Shown piece by piece: positions 19,103-28,491 of a stretch of DNA of 34,607 nt. The notes beneath the pieces were generated by a model. The model was not told the origin of the DNA. It did no database searches and worked only from the letters and a program-made list of their open reading frames with translations. The stretch comes from Chamaesiphon polymorphus CCALA 037. Lineage in GTDB: Bacteria > Cyanobacteriota > Cyanobacteriia > Cyanobacteriales > Chamaesiphonaceae. Every line of letters starts with the position of its first letter. The stretch's first letter is position 1. A program made the position numbers and the translations under genes. Location: the NCBI RefSeq assembly GCF_003003845.1, contig NZ_PVWO01000011.1:1-34607 (forward strand), in the 5' to 3' direction.

Positions 19103-20409
19103 TGCGGTATTTACAGGCGATTCAAAATTATCTCGATCGGCTCATGCAAAAGCCCCTCGTCAAGGGTGTGGTGTGGCTGCTCGTAGGGAGAGGACTAAGT
19201 TTAGTCTTGCAAGCCGCTTACTTTATAGTTATCGCTCGGACATTGGGCGCGGCGAAATATGGCGAATTTATAAGTATCACCGCACTAATGGCGATCGTCT
19301 CGCCTTTTGTCGGATTGGGTATGGAAATTTTGCTGCTCAAAAATGTCGCCAAAAATCGCAGTTTATTTGCGGCCTACTGGGGTAATTCTTTGGTAGTAAC
19401 TTTGGGGACGGGAGTAGGATTTATTGCTTTATTAGTATTACTGGCTCCCTTTTTGTTACCTCGATCGATCTCAACACTAGCGATCTTATTAGTAGCGGTG
19501 AGCGATTTGATTTTTGGCAGTATTACCAATATCGCAGGCAGAGCATTTCAAGCAATCGATCGCTTGAATGTATCCGCACAAATCGGCATCTTTGTCATGT
19601 TTACTAAGGTGCTAGCCGCGATCGCACTATTGAAGTATTTTCCCAATCCCACAGGCTTGGAGTGGGTGGGATTATACTCAGCTAGCACTATACTTTCAGC
19701 AATACTGGCAGCCATTCTAGTTCAGCGGTGGTTGGGGCCACCAACATTAGAATTAGCTCGCATCAAATCCGAGCTGACCGAAGGCATCTCCTTTTCAATT
19801 AGTAATTCGGCCTACACCATTTATAGCGATATCGACAAAACCATGCTGGCGCGCCTATCGACGCTATCGGCTACCGGGATCTATGCTGCTGCTTATCGGT
19901 TGATCGATGTGGCTTTTATTCCGGTAATTTCGATTTGTGGTGCCGCCTATGCCGATTTTTTCCGCAAAGGCAGAGATGGAGTCGGTGCGGCATTAGCTTT
20001 TGCCAAACCACTAGTCGTTATTAGTGGCTCTTATAGCCTGCTAGCAGGGCTGGGGATGCTCGTACTTTCGCCTGTCGTCCCGATGGTCTTAGGAGATGAA
20101 TACATCCCCGTAGTAGAAGCATTACGGTGGTTGTCGCCAATTCCCCTATTTAGAGCCATGCAACATTTAGGTGGCGATATCCTCAGCGGTTCTGGCTTTC
20201 AAAGTTGGCGCAGCGGTGTAGAAACCAGTATTGCTGTATCTAATGTTGCACTCAACCTGTGGTTGATTCCGTTATATTCCTGGCATGGTGCAGCGTGGGC
20301 AAGCTTGGTTTCGGATGGATTGCTAGCGGTGTTGTTTTGGCTGTCAGTGGCGTTCTTTTATTGGAAACAAAAATCCCCATCTTATGAAGGACGCTCGGAT
20401 GAGTTATAG
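19102..20409 (+). CDS. Wzx-like oligosaccharide/lipopolysaccharide flippase (MOP superfamily)
   Basis: Multi-TM ORF with GRGLSLVLQAAYFIVIARTLGAAKYGEF and DIDKTMLARLSTLSATGIYAAAYRLID; start overlaps the preceding stop (TAATG). Confidence 0.87.
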   Translation: MRYLQAIQNYLDRLMQKPLVKGVVWLLVGRGLSLVLQAAYFIVIARTLGAAKYGEFISITALMAIVSPFVGLGMEILLLKNVAKNRSLFAAYWGNSLVVTLGTGVGFIALLVLLAPFLLPRSISTLAILLVAVSDLIFGSITNIAGRAFQAIDRLNVSAQIGIFVMFTKVLAAIALLKYFPNPTGLEWVGLYSASTILSAILAAILVQRWLGPPTLELARIKSELTEGISFSISNSAYTIYSDIDKTMLARLSTLSATGIYAAAYRLIDVAFIPVISICGAAYADFFRKGRDGVGAALAFAKPLVVISGSYSLLAGLGMLVLSPVVPMVLGDEYIPVVEALRWLSPIPLFRAMQHLGGDILSGSGFQSWRSGVETSIAVSNVALNLWLIPLYSWHGAAWASLVSDGLLAVLFWLSVAFFYWKQKSPSYEGRSDEL

Positions 20410-20443
20410 CAATCCTAATTAAAAAACTATCTTATCTTCTTTA

Positions 20444-20475
20444 CTCTGCGCCCTCTGCGCCTCTGCGGTTAAAAA
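20444..20475. repeat. Interspersed repeat copy 2: CTCTGCGCCCTCTGCGCCTCTGCGGTTAAAAA
   Basis: Exact 32-nt match to 13582-13613; intergenic, upstream of the next GT gene. Confidence 0.9.
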
Positions 20476-20477
20476 TT

Positions 20478-21755
20478 ATGCAGTCCATAAGCACTAGTAA
20501 ATTTGAAAATAATTTAGGCTGGCTATATAAAGATAAATTTATCAATATGAAAATAACTTTGATTTGTCAAGAAATTCCCTATCCCGCAATTCATGGCAGT
20601 CGCATCGATATGTGGCGAAGAATTAAAGCTTTTGCAGATCGAGGAGTCGAACTGCAAATAATCTGTTGGTGGTTTGGCACCCCACCACTGGCTGAAGAAC
20701 TAGCAGAAATTCATAAACATGCCAGACAAGTACATGCGCTAGAAATCGAGCAAACTTCGCTCTCGCGGTTGCGCCGAGCTACCGATTTATTAACTTATCC
20801 CCTGGGAACTTCATCGAGACGGATCAAGGGACAAAAATTAGCCGATCTCCGACAACAAGTTCAGGAATTTAGTCCCGATCTAATTTTTTTAGATGGTCTT
20901 CATGGCGGTGCGATCGCGACCATCTTGAGTAGAGATTTAAATGTACCGCTAGTGACCCGATCGCATAATATCGAACATCTCTATGTTAAAAAATTATTTA
21001 ATGCAGCGATCGGCATTAAAGATCGAATTAAAAAATATTTATCGCTGCTGCACTTAGAACGATACGAGAAAGAGATTTTAGCAAATAGTGCCTTGTTTTA
21101 TGATATTTCTGCCGACGATCTTAAGTTTTGGCAGCAACTCAATTTTACTAATGGTCGATTGCTACCGCCAATCTGTGAGTTTGTAGGCAGCCCGCCATCA
21201 GACACGAGTACAGGCAATCCAGAACTTAAATCTACTTACGATCTGGTATTTTTAGGTAACTTAAATACCGAAAATAATGTCGCAGGCGTAATTTGGTTTT
21301 TGAGCGATGTATTGCCAATTATTCGCGAACGATTACCGACCGTAACAGTCGCGATCGCCGGATTCAAGCCTGTCGATCGCATCGTCGAGATTTGCGGTAC
21401 TGCTGGAGTATCTCTCATCGTCAGCCCCGTCTCTGCTAGCGATACTTATCAGTCGGGCAAAGTTCTCATCAATCCGATCTTGACAGGTAGTGGTGTCAAA
21501 ATTAAATCGATCGAGATGTTACAATTTGGCAAATCGATCGTCTCTACGAGCGAAGGTGTCTCTGGATTGCCGATGGCAGTTAAAGAATATTTTAGAATTG
21601 CTGACGACCCAGTGGCATTTGCCGATGCCGCGATCGAATTTTTATCCACAGATCGAGTCATCCCCGCGATCGATCGACAGCTACTAGCAACTCATTTCGG
21701 TACCGATATGATGACTAATGCGATCGCCGAACTAAAATCGATTGCCAAAATATAA
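20478..21755 (+). CDS. Glycosyltransferase family 4-like; likely true start ATG at 20547 (MKITLICQEIPYPAIHG...)
   Basis: GT-B features: N-terminal PYPAIHGSRIDMWRR, SHNIEHLY, VFLGNLNTENNVAG, NPILTGSGVKIKSIEMLQFGKSIVSTSEGVSGL. Confidence 0.85.
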   Translation: MQSISTSKFENNLGWLYKDKFINMKITLICQEIPYPAIHGSRIDMWRRIKAFADRGVELQIICWWFGTPPLAEELAEIHKHARQVHALEIEQTSLSRLRRATDLLTYPLGTSSRRIKGQKLADLRQQVQEFSPDLIFLDGLHGGAIATILSRDLNVPLVTRSHNIEHLYVKKLFNAAIGIKDRIKKYLSLLHLERYEKEILANSALFYDISADDLKFWQQLNFTNGRLLPPICEFVGSPPSDTSTGNPELKSTYDLVFLGNLNTENNVAGVIWFLSDVLPIIRERLPTVTVAIAGFKPVDRIVEICGTAGVSLIVSPVSASDTYQSGKVLINPILTGSGVKIKSIEMLQFGKSIVSTSEGVSGLPMAVKEYFRIADDPVAFADAAIEFLSTDRVIPAIDRQLLATHFGTDMMTNAIAELKSIAKI

Positions 21756-21862
21756 AACATTTTTATTGACAGTTTCTAAGTATGATTTTAATTTTTATAA
21801 TCGAATTATCTTGCTGTTACCATATCTAAAATCATAATTATCAATTATCAATTAATTTATCG

Positions 21863-23059
21863 ATGCTAGAATCACAAACTACAATTAACAAGCCGCCCGA
21901 TCGGGCAATTAGTACCGACTCTTTACGAATTGCTCTGCTATTTCCGACCGTAGAATTGGGCGCATACTGGCAACCAGTACTCAAAGAGTTGGCCGAGATT
22001 TTGCAGCAAGTGATGTTATACACGGGTCGTCCCTGGGCGGGGTTCGATCCGGCAGATCCCGAAAATGCCACTGTCGAAGTCGTGGGAACGGCTGTCAGGG
22101 TAACGGATTCTCAAGAAAAAACTGACTACAGCGGCGGTTATTTGATGTTATCGTTCGGGATTATCGGACGGTTGTTGGCCTTTAAGCCGCAGGTAATTAT
22201 TGCCTCAGCATTTTCAATGTGGACGATGCTGGCGGTAATATTCAAACCGATCGGTCGGTGGCGGATCGTCCTAGCATGGGATGGCAGCTCGCCAAATGTA
22301 GACTTTCGCGACTCCCCGTCGCGTCAATGGATACGGCGGATCGTCGCGCGGTTTGTCGATCGATTTATTACTAATACCGAAGCTGGCAAAGCGTATTTTT
22401 GCGAGTATTTGGGTATCGATCCCGATCTCATTACGGTCAGACCCTATCTAGTTCCCGACACCAAAACTTTATCGGGTCGCTTGGCCTCGACAGCCGTCAT
22501 CCCTCTGAATCCACCGTCGCCAATTTTCCTGTATGTCGGTCGGCTCGAAGAACGCAAAGGAGTCCATCTGCTCCTGCAAGCCTGTCATATCTTGCGGCAA
22601 CAAGGTTGTCAGTTCTCACTGGCGATCGCGGGACGCGGCCCCCAACAAGAAGAACTCCAAGCCTATTGCCGCAGTCACAATCTTGACGATTGCGTCCAGT
22701 GGTTGGGCTGGATCGACTATCGGCAATTGGGAGGATACTTTCAACAGGCGGATGTATTTGTATTTCCATCGCTAGAGGATATCTGGGGGATGGTGACGCT
22801 AGAAGCGATGGCTTTTGGCAAACCCGTTATCGGCTCCAAGTGGGCTGGCTCGTCCGAAGCAATCGTCGATGGCGAAAATGGTTGGATCTGCGATCCCCAC
22901 GATCCCGCAGCCATGGCCGATCGGATGCGTAAAGCGATCGATCGACCGGAACTAATCTCAACGATGGGCAAGGCGGCAGCCGCCACGATCTCTGAGCATA
23001 CGCCTCAAGCGGTAGCGTGCTTTTTGGCGGAAGTTAGTCTGGACTCGATCGAAAAATAA
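21863..23059 (+). CDS. Glycosyltransferase family 4
   Basis: FLYVGRLEERKGVHLLLQAC, GRGPQQEELQAYC, VFVFPSLEDIWGMVTLEAMAFGKPVIGSKWAGSSEAI. Confidence 0.9.
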   Translation: MLESQTTINKPPDRAISTDSLRIALLFPTVELGAYWQPVLKELAEILQQVMLYTGRPWAGFDPADPENATVEVVGTAVRVTDSQEKTDYSGGYLMLSFGIIGRLLAFKPQVIIASAFSMWTMLAVIFKPIGRWRIVLAWDGSSPNVDFRDSPSRQWIRRIVARFVDRFITNTEAGKAYFCEYLGIDPDLITVRPYLVPDTKTLSGRLASTAVIPLNPPSPIFLYVGRLEERKGVHLLLQACHILRQQGCQFSLAIAGRGPQQEELQAYCRSHNLDDCVQWLGWIDYRQLGGYFQQADVFVFPSLEDIWGMVTLEAMAFGKPVIGSKWAGSSEAIVDGENGWICDPHDPAAMADRMRKAIDRPELISTMGKAAAATISEHTPQAVACFLAEVSLDSIEK

Positions 23060-23112
23060 GCTGTTACTCATTTAAATTCGATCGCACATAATCATAAAAA
23101 TTTAGTAATAAC

Positions 23113-24174
23113 ATGAGTGTAGTAATTATCACGGGTTCGGCAGGTTTAATTGGTTCGGAAGCAACAAGATTTTTTTGCGGTCTCGGCATGGATGTCGTCG
23201 GCATCGATAACGATATGCGTAAATTCTTCTTTGGTGAAGAAGCTTCCACCACCTGGAATCGCAAACGACTAGAAGCAGAACACACAAATTATCAACATTT
23301 CGATGTCGATATCCGCGATTATGACAAGATTAAGAGCATTTTTGAACGTTTTGGTAAGGACATCTCATTAGTCATTCACACTGCCGCTCAACCTTCTCAC
23401 GATTGGGCTGCTAGCGATCCATTTTCAGATTTTTCTGTGAATGCCAATGGTACGCTCAACTTGTTACAAGCAACTCGCGAAATCTGCCCGGATAGTCCGT
23501 TTATTTTTACATCGACAAATAAAGTCTATGGCGATTTACCAAATTCGCTACCGTTAGTAGAACTAGACAAACGTTGGGAAATAGACTCATCTCATCGCTA
23601 CTATTCAGGTATTGCGGAGGACATGAGCATCGATAATAGCAAACACTCGCTGTTTGGCGCATCTAAAGTTGCTGCCGATGTTTTGGTACAAGAATACGGT
23701 CGTTATTTCGACATGAAAACCGTTTCCTTCCGAGGTGGTTGTCTGACTGGGCCGAGCCATTCTGGCACGCAGCTACACGGCTTCTTGGCTTATTTAATGA
23801 AGTGTGCGGTTACGGGCAAACCCTATACAATTTTTGGATATAAAGGCAAACAAGTTCGGGATAATATTCATTCTTCCGACTTAATTGCCGCCTTTTATGA
23901 GTTTTATCAAGCTCCTGGCAGCGGGCAAATTTATAACATTGGTGGCGGTCGCGAAAGTAACTGCTCGATGTTAGAGGCGATCGAATTGTGCCAAAAAATT
24001 ACTGGTAAGGAATTTAACTATTCTTACAAAGATGACAATCGCAGCGGCGATCACATTTGGTATATTAGCGATTTGTCTAAGTTCAAACAAGCTTATCCCA
24101 ATTGGTCGATTAAGTACGATGTTCCCCAAATCTTGCAAGAGATTCACGACAAAAACATCGAGAAATGGAATTAA
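23113..24174 (+). CDS. NAD-dependent epimerase/dehydratase, CDP-paratose 2-epimerase-like
   Basis: [11 protein letters not shown] Rossmann motif, [61 protein letters not shown]. Confidence 0.82.
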   Translation: MSVVIITGSAGLIGSEATRFFCGLGMDVVGIDNDMRKFFFGEEASTTWNRKRLEAEHTNYQHFDVDIRDYDKIKSIFERFGKDISLVIHTAAQPSHDWAASDPFSDFSVNANGTLNLLQATREICPDSPFIFTSTNKVYGDLPNSLPLVELDKRWEIDSSHRYYSGIAEDMSIDNSKHSLFGASKVAADVLVQEYGRYFDMKTVSFRGGCLTGPSHSGTQLHGFLAYLMKCAVTGKPYTIFGYKGKQVRDNIHSSDLIAAFYEFYQAPGSGQIYNIGGGRESNCSMLEAIELCQKITGKEFNYSYKDDNRSGDHIWYISDLSKFKQAYPNWSIKYDVPQILQEIHDKNIEKWN

Positions 24175-24194
24175 ATATAGATCGTAGATTTGTA

Positions 24195-24223
24195 GGTTGG
24201 GTAGAGCGAAGCGAAACCCAACT
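24195..24223. repeat. REP-like hairpin GGTTGGGTAGAGCGAAGCGAAACCCAACT
   Basis: Inverted arms GTTGGGT (24196-24202) and ACCCAAC (24216-24222); resembles the widespread cyanobacterial GTAGGTTGGGT...GAAACCCAAC intergenic repeat and the reverse complement of 3024-3050. Confidence 0.7.
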
Positions 24224-24256
24224 CCCTAATTTAAATTTTAATAAATAGATTAAATC

Positions 24257-25063
24257 GTGATTAATAAAGGCAAACACTCCATCTTAGGAGTAAACGTACA
24301 CGCAGTAGATTATGAATACGCAGTCGCGGCAATTGTCGCTGCTGCCGAACAAAAACAACCGTTTGCGGTGAGTGCTTTAGCCGTACATGGCGTGATGACT
24401 GGATTTATGGATGCGATCCATTTACGACGTCTGAATGGACTGGATTTGGTCGTTCCGGACGGACAGCCAGTGCGGATGGCACTAAAACTCATCCACGGCC
24501 AAAAATTACCCGATCGCGTATATGGCCCCAATCTCACGCTCAAAGTGGCCGAGGCTTTTGCCCAGCGGGGATTAAAGCTCTATTTATACGGCAGCAAACC
24601 GGAAGTATTGGCCGATTTGGTTGTCAATTTAAAACGGCAGTTTCCCCAGTTACAAATTGTCGGCCAAGAGCCTTCCAAATTCCGACGCTTGAATGAAGCC
24701 GAGCGATTGGAAGTAGCCAACCGGATTAAAGCATCTGGTGCCGATGCGGTGTTCTTGGGCTTAGGCTGTCCGCGCCAAGAGGTCTGGGCTTATGAATATC
24801 GAGAGCTAGTAAATATGCCGATCTTGGCTGTTGGGGCTGCTTTTGATTTCTTTGCTGGCAACCTCTCTCAAGCCCCAAAAATCATGCAGGATGCCAGTCT
24901 AGAATGGCTGTATCGGCTGATTCAAGAACCAAAACGCCTCTGGCAAAGGTATCTGATTCTCAATCCTATTTATGTGTGGAATGTGTTGCTCCAATATACT
25001 GGCTTAAAAAGGTTTAAACCTGCGCTGCCAGATGGGAATGAGAGCATTGAATCTTTTGGTTGA
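24257..25063 (+). CDS. WecG/TagA/CpsF family glycosyltransferase (GTG start)
   Basis: [106 protein letters not shown]. Confidence 0.92.
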   Translation: MINKGKHSILGVNVHAVDYEYAVAAIVAAAEQKQPFAVSALAVHGVMTGFMDAIHLRRLNGLDLVVPDGQPVRMALKLIHGQKLPDRVYGPNLTLKVAEAFAQRGLKLYLYGSKPEVLADLVVNLKRQFPQLQIVGQEPSKFRRLNEAERLEVANRIKASGADAVFLGLGCPRQEVWAYEYRELVNMPILAVGAAFDFFAGNLSQAPKIMQDASLEWLYRLIQEPKRLWQRYLILNPIYVWNVLLQYTGLKRFKPALPDGNESIESFG

Positions 25064-25089
25064 TTGTTTATAACTAAAGCAGAGCGATC

Positions 25090-26289
25090 GTGGTTAAGTT
25101 CTCTTGGAATCGGTTGTTGTCTAAAAGACAATTTTTAATAGTAGGAATTAGTTCGGCAACTGCTATAACAATTTTATTTTTAAGTAAACTCCAGGTGCTG
25201 AGTTATTTAATTTATCCCTTCAAAAATGAGGGGAATAAACTTGCCCGCAGCCAGTCCCGAAAATTCACAGTTGTTGGGAAGAAGTCTTTGCAACAACGGG
25301 CAAAAGCCAAGGGACTAATTTATGGGGCTTTTCCAGAAGCTGACGATCGAGCATTTGCACTCGATCGTCAGTTGCAGTCTCAGTTTATTCGCGAATGTGC
25401 GATGATGGCGGTGGGGACTTTTTGGTTTACGCATCGTCCCAATCCAACCAGTTTTGACTTTACTAGTTCCGACTACTTTGTCAAGTTTGCACGCACTAAT
25501 AATATCCAGATGCGAGGCACTCCGCTCGTCTGGCATGAATTTTTACCAGACTGGTTAAAAGCAACGCTGAATAGTAGTAATGCCAAGCAAATTTTAACCA
25601 ACCATGTAGAGACGATCGTCCGACGTTATGCTGGCGAAATGCACGCGTGGGATGTGGTTAATGAAGGCATCGACGTGGGCGATAAACGTCCCGATGGACT
25701 CAGAAATACTCCGTGGCTGAAGTTTTTGGGGGTAGATTATATCGATTTAGCTTTTCGAGTGGCAGCAAAAGCCGATCCGCGCGCTAAATTAGTTTATAAC
25801 GATTTTGGCGTAGAATATGACGAGCCTGGATATGACAACAAACGCGAGGCAATCTTAAATTTATTGCAGCGGCTCAAATCGAAAGGTACGCCAATTTATG
25901 CACTAGGTATCCAATCGCATTTATATGGCGATCGCGAGACTTTTAATGTTGCTAAATATAGAGAGTTTCTCAAAAATGTAGCAAGCTTAGGTCTAAAAAT
26001 TATGATTACCGAGCTGGACGTTGTCGATAATAAGTTACCGCAGGATATCGATCGGCGCGATCGCATTATTGCCGGAGTTTATGAAGATTATCTATCGGTT
26101 GTTTTAGCCCAAAAGGCCGTTGTTTCGGTAACTACTTGGGGCTTGAGCGATCGCTATACTTGGCTTGCAGGCAAAAGTCCGCGCGCCGATAAAGCAGCGT
26201 TACGTCCGCTACCTTTCGATCGCAACTACAAACCCAAACTCGCCTGGAATGCGATCGCCCGTGCTTTCGATCGCGCTCCCAAACGCTAG
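25090..26289 (+). CDS. Endo-1,4-beta-xylanase-like glycoside hydrolase family 10, N-terminal membrane anchor or signal (GTG start)
   Basis: GH10 signatures: RGTPLVWHEFLPDWL, AWDVVNEGID (acid/base Glu), LGIQSHL, ITELDVVDN (nucleophile Glu), TWGLSDRYTWL. Confidence 0.9.
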   Translation: MVKFSWNRLLSKRQFLIVGISSATAITILFLSKLQVLSYLIYPFKNEGNKLARSQSRKFTVVGKKSLQQRAKAKGLIYGAFPEADDRAFALDRQLQSQFIRECAMMAVGTFWFTHRPNPTSFDFTSSDYFVKFARTNNIQMRGTPLVWHEFLPDWLKATLNSSNAKQILTNHVETIVRRYAGEMHAWDVVNEGIDVGDKRPDGLRNTPWLKFLGVDYIDLAFRVAAKADPRAKLVYNDFGVEYDEPGYDNKREAILNLLQRLKSKGTPIYALGIQSHLYGDRETFNVAKYREFLKNVASLGLKIMITELDVVDNKLPQDIDRRDRIIAGVYEDYLSVVLAQKAVVSVTTWGLSDRYTWLAGKSPRADKAALRPLPFDRNYKPKLAWNAIARAFDRAPKR

Positions 26290-26416
26290 TACGATCTCAT
26301 CAACAATTGGTCATTACCGATCTAAAATATGATTCTCAATCTATGACAACAAACTGATTCCTATCGATCGCCCGATCTTCGGCAGACTATGAATCTCGAT
26401 CGTAGCTTCAGCTTGA

Positions 26417-27340
26417 TTGAAATATATCGATTCTCTAGACTTATCACATCATCACAATCGCGAAAAAATGCCAGAGCGTCATCAATCTTCAGTCATATGT
26501 ATCAAACCGATCGGTGGCTTGTGTAATCGGCTACGAGCGATCGATTCAGCAATCGCTGTGGCGAAAGAAAATCATAGCTCCGTACATGTTATTTGGCCGA
26601 TGAACGACCTCTTAAATTGTCGGTTTGAGGATTTGTTCGAGCTTCCTGCTAGCATCGATAAGATCGGTCAACCAAATACGAGCGGCTGGTTAAATAAAGC
26701 GATCGAGAAATTTTATCGCACAAAAATTGGTGGAGTTTTTCAGGATTTATATTTAAGGTATATTGTCAGATCGTTCGATGTAGTTTTGACATACGATCGC
26801 ATGGAAGGCTATAAAAATTGCGACTATCAAGGTTGCGATTTTGCAGCGATGACTGCCAATAAACGAGCTTATATCACGACCTTTCATGCATTTTACGATG
26901 CCGCTCGTCCGTTTGCCGATTTTGTGCCAGTTCGGCAATTACAAAACATCATCGACGATTATACCAAAGGCTTCGAGAATGTCATTGGCGTTCATATCCG
27001 CCGGACTGACAATCGACAATCTTTAGCCGCTAGTCCGACCACAGAATTTGTGGAGTTAATGCAGACAGAAGTTCGTCAAGATAGCAACGTCCGATTTTTT
27101 GTAGCCACAGACTCACCATCAGAAGAAGAGTATTTAAATCAAACTTTTCCAGGTCGCATTATTACTTATCCCAAAAAATCGCTGGCTCGTCACGATCCTG
27201 AAGCAATTAAAGATGCCGTTATCGATCTTTATTGCTTGTCAAAATGCCGAAAATTAATCGGCAGTTACTATAGTTCTTTTACCGATACTGCCCACCAAAT
27301 TAATGGGATTGAATATACGATCGTCAACGATCGATCGTAA
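26417..27340 (+). CDS. Fucosyltransferase-like protein (O-FucT/alpha-1,6-FucT fold); likely true start ATG at 26468
   Basis: N-terminal GGLCNRLRAIDSAIAVA and central VIGVHIRRTDNRQS resemble the nucleotide-sugar-binding motifs of the FucT fold; listed start 26417 is TTG. Confidence 0.55.
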   Translation: MKYIDSLDLSHHHNREKMPERHQSSVICIKPIGGLCNRLRAIDSAIAVAKENHSSVHVIWPMNDLLNCRFEDLFELPASIDKIGQPNTSGWLNKAIEKFYRTKIGGVFQDLYLRYIVRSFDVVLTYDRMEGYKNCDYQGCDFAAMTANKRAYITTFHAFYDAARPFADFVPVRQLQNIIDDYTKGFENVIGVHIRRTDNRQSLAASPTTEFVELMQTEVRQDSNVRFFVATDSPSEEEYLNQTFPGRIITYPKKSLARHDPEAIKDAVIDLYCLSKCRKLIGSYYSSFTDTAHQINGIEYTIVNDRS

Positions 27341-27531
27341 ATACGCCAGCTATATTGTCAGTATTTTGGCCGATTTAATGTATAAAAACTTTATTGTATT
27401 GTTGAAACATAATGAAGTCGTCGCTACCGAACAAGTTCGGGATGAGACGATCTCGCGATGATAAACACTCATCCGATCTCAGTAGCTATCGACATCCTAG
27501 CGATCGCGAATACGACGAAGATTGAAACAAC

Positions 27532-28314
27532 ATGGAATTACAGTCTGAGGAAGTAACACTAGCACATCGTTATATTATCGGTATGCGCGTCGATGCGACT
27601 AACTATGAAGATGCCACCAACCGGATTGTAACTTGGGCGCGACGGAAAGTCGGCAAGCGGATTTGTGCCGCAAACGTCCACATGGCAATGGAAACATATG
27701 ACAACCCAGAATTTGCGGAAGTAGTCAATCGTGCCGATTTAGTCACCCCAGATGGAATGCCGTTAGTCTGGGGTTTGCGCGCGCTGGGGATTCAAGATGC
27801 CACCAGAGTTTGCGGCCCAAATCTCACTTTAACAGTTTGTGAAGCCGCCGCACGCCATCAGTTACCGATTGCGCTGTATGGGGGTACTCCTGAGAGCCTA
27901 ATCGATTTTACTAATGTTTTGGTCGATCGATTTCCGGGAATCGAGATTGCCTGTCAGATTTCACCACCTTTTCGCGAACTCACACCCGCAGAAGATGCCG
28001 CCTACACCGCCCAAATCGTCGCCTCAGGCGCGCAAATTCTATTTGTGGGGATTGGTTGTCCGCGCCAAGAAATCTGGATGGCGGCACACCAAGATCGAAT
28101 TCCCGCAGTGATGCTGGGAGTAGGGGCAGCCTTTAATTTTCATTCGGGGCGCGTCAAGCACGCCCCGCTCTGGATGCAGAAAATCGGTTTAGAGTGGCTA
28201 TTTCGGCTGCTAATGGAACCAAGACGGTTGTGGAAACGTTATTTTAAGCAAAATCCTCGCTTTATTTTTTTGTTTTTCAGGCAATTAATCCGATCTCCGA
28301 GAATTGATAATTGA
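27532..28314 (+). CDS. WecG/TagA/CpsF family glycosyltransferase (second, divergent paralog)
   Basis: NRADLVTPDGMPLVWGLRALG, RVCGPNLTLTVCEAAARHQLPIALYGGTPES, FVGIGCPRQEIWMAAHQ, LGVGAAFNFHSGRVKHAPLWMQKIGLEWLFRLLMEPRRLWKRY. Confidence 0.93.
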   Translation: MELQSEEVTLAHRYIIGMRVDATNYEDATNRIVTWARRKVGKRICAANVHMAMETYDNPEFAEVVNRADLVTPDGMPLVWGLRALGIQDATRVCGPNLTLTVCEAAARHQLPIALYGGTPESLIDFTNVLVDRFPGIEIACQISPPFRELTPAEDAAYTAQIVASGAQILFVGIGCPRQEIWMAAHQDRIPAVMLGVGAAFNFHSGRVKHAPLWMQKIGLEWLFRLLMEPRRLWKRYFKQNPRFIFLFFRQLIRSPRIDN

Positions 28315-28326
28315 GAATTGATAATT
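28301..28326. repeat. AATTGATAATT-type repeat (GAATTGATAATTGAGAATTGATAATT) overlapping the end of the preceding CDS
   Basis: Tandem GAATTGATAATT separated by GA; the preceding gene's last codons (ATT GAT AAT TGA) lie inside it. Related AATTATCAATT strings occur near 3136, 3196 and 21836. Confidence 0.7.
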
Positions 28327-28473
28327 ACCTCTCCCCGTTCGTATTTCGATAATCGATCGTCGCTCTTTACATTCAAATTTATTGAGACTAATTGCCTAAA
28401 TTTGACTGAAGTGCGATCGCGATCGCTGACTCGCAAGTATGAAAATGATAGCAACTAGATCGTCTATTGTATA

Positions 28474-28491
28474 AATAGATTGCAATCTATT
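28474..28491. promoter_or_regulatory. Perfect 18-bp palindrome AATAGATTGCAATCTATT, candidate operator or hairpin upstream of the wzc-like gene
   Basis: Sequence equals its own reverse complement; nested within outer arms AACTAGA (28453-28459) and TCTAGTT (28491-28497). Confidence 0.45.
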
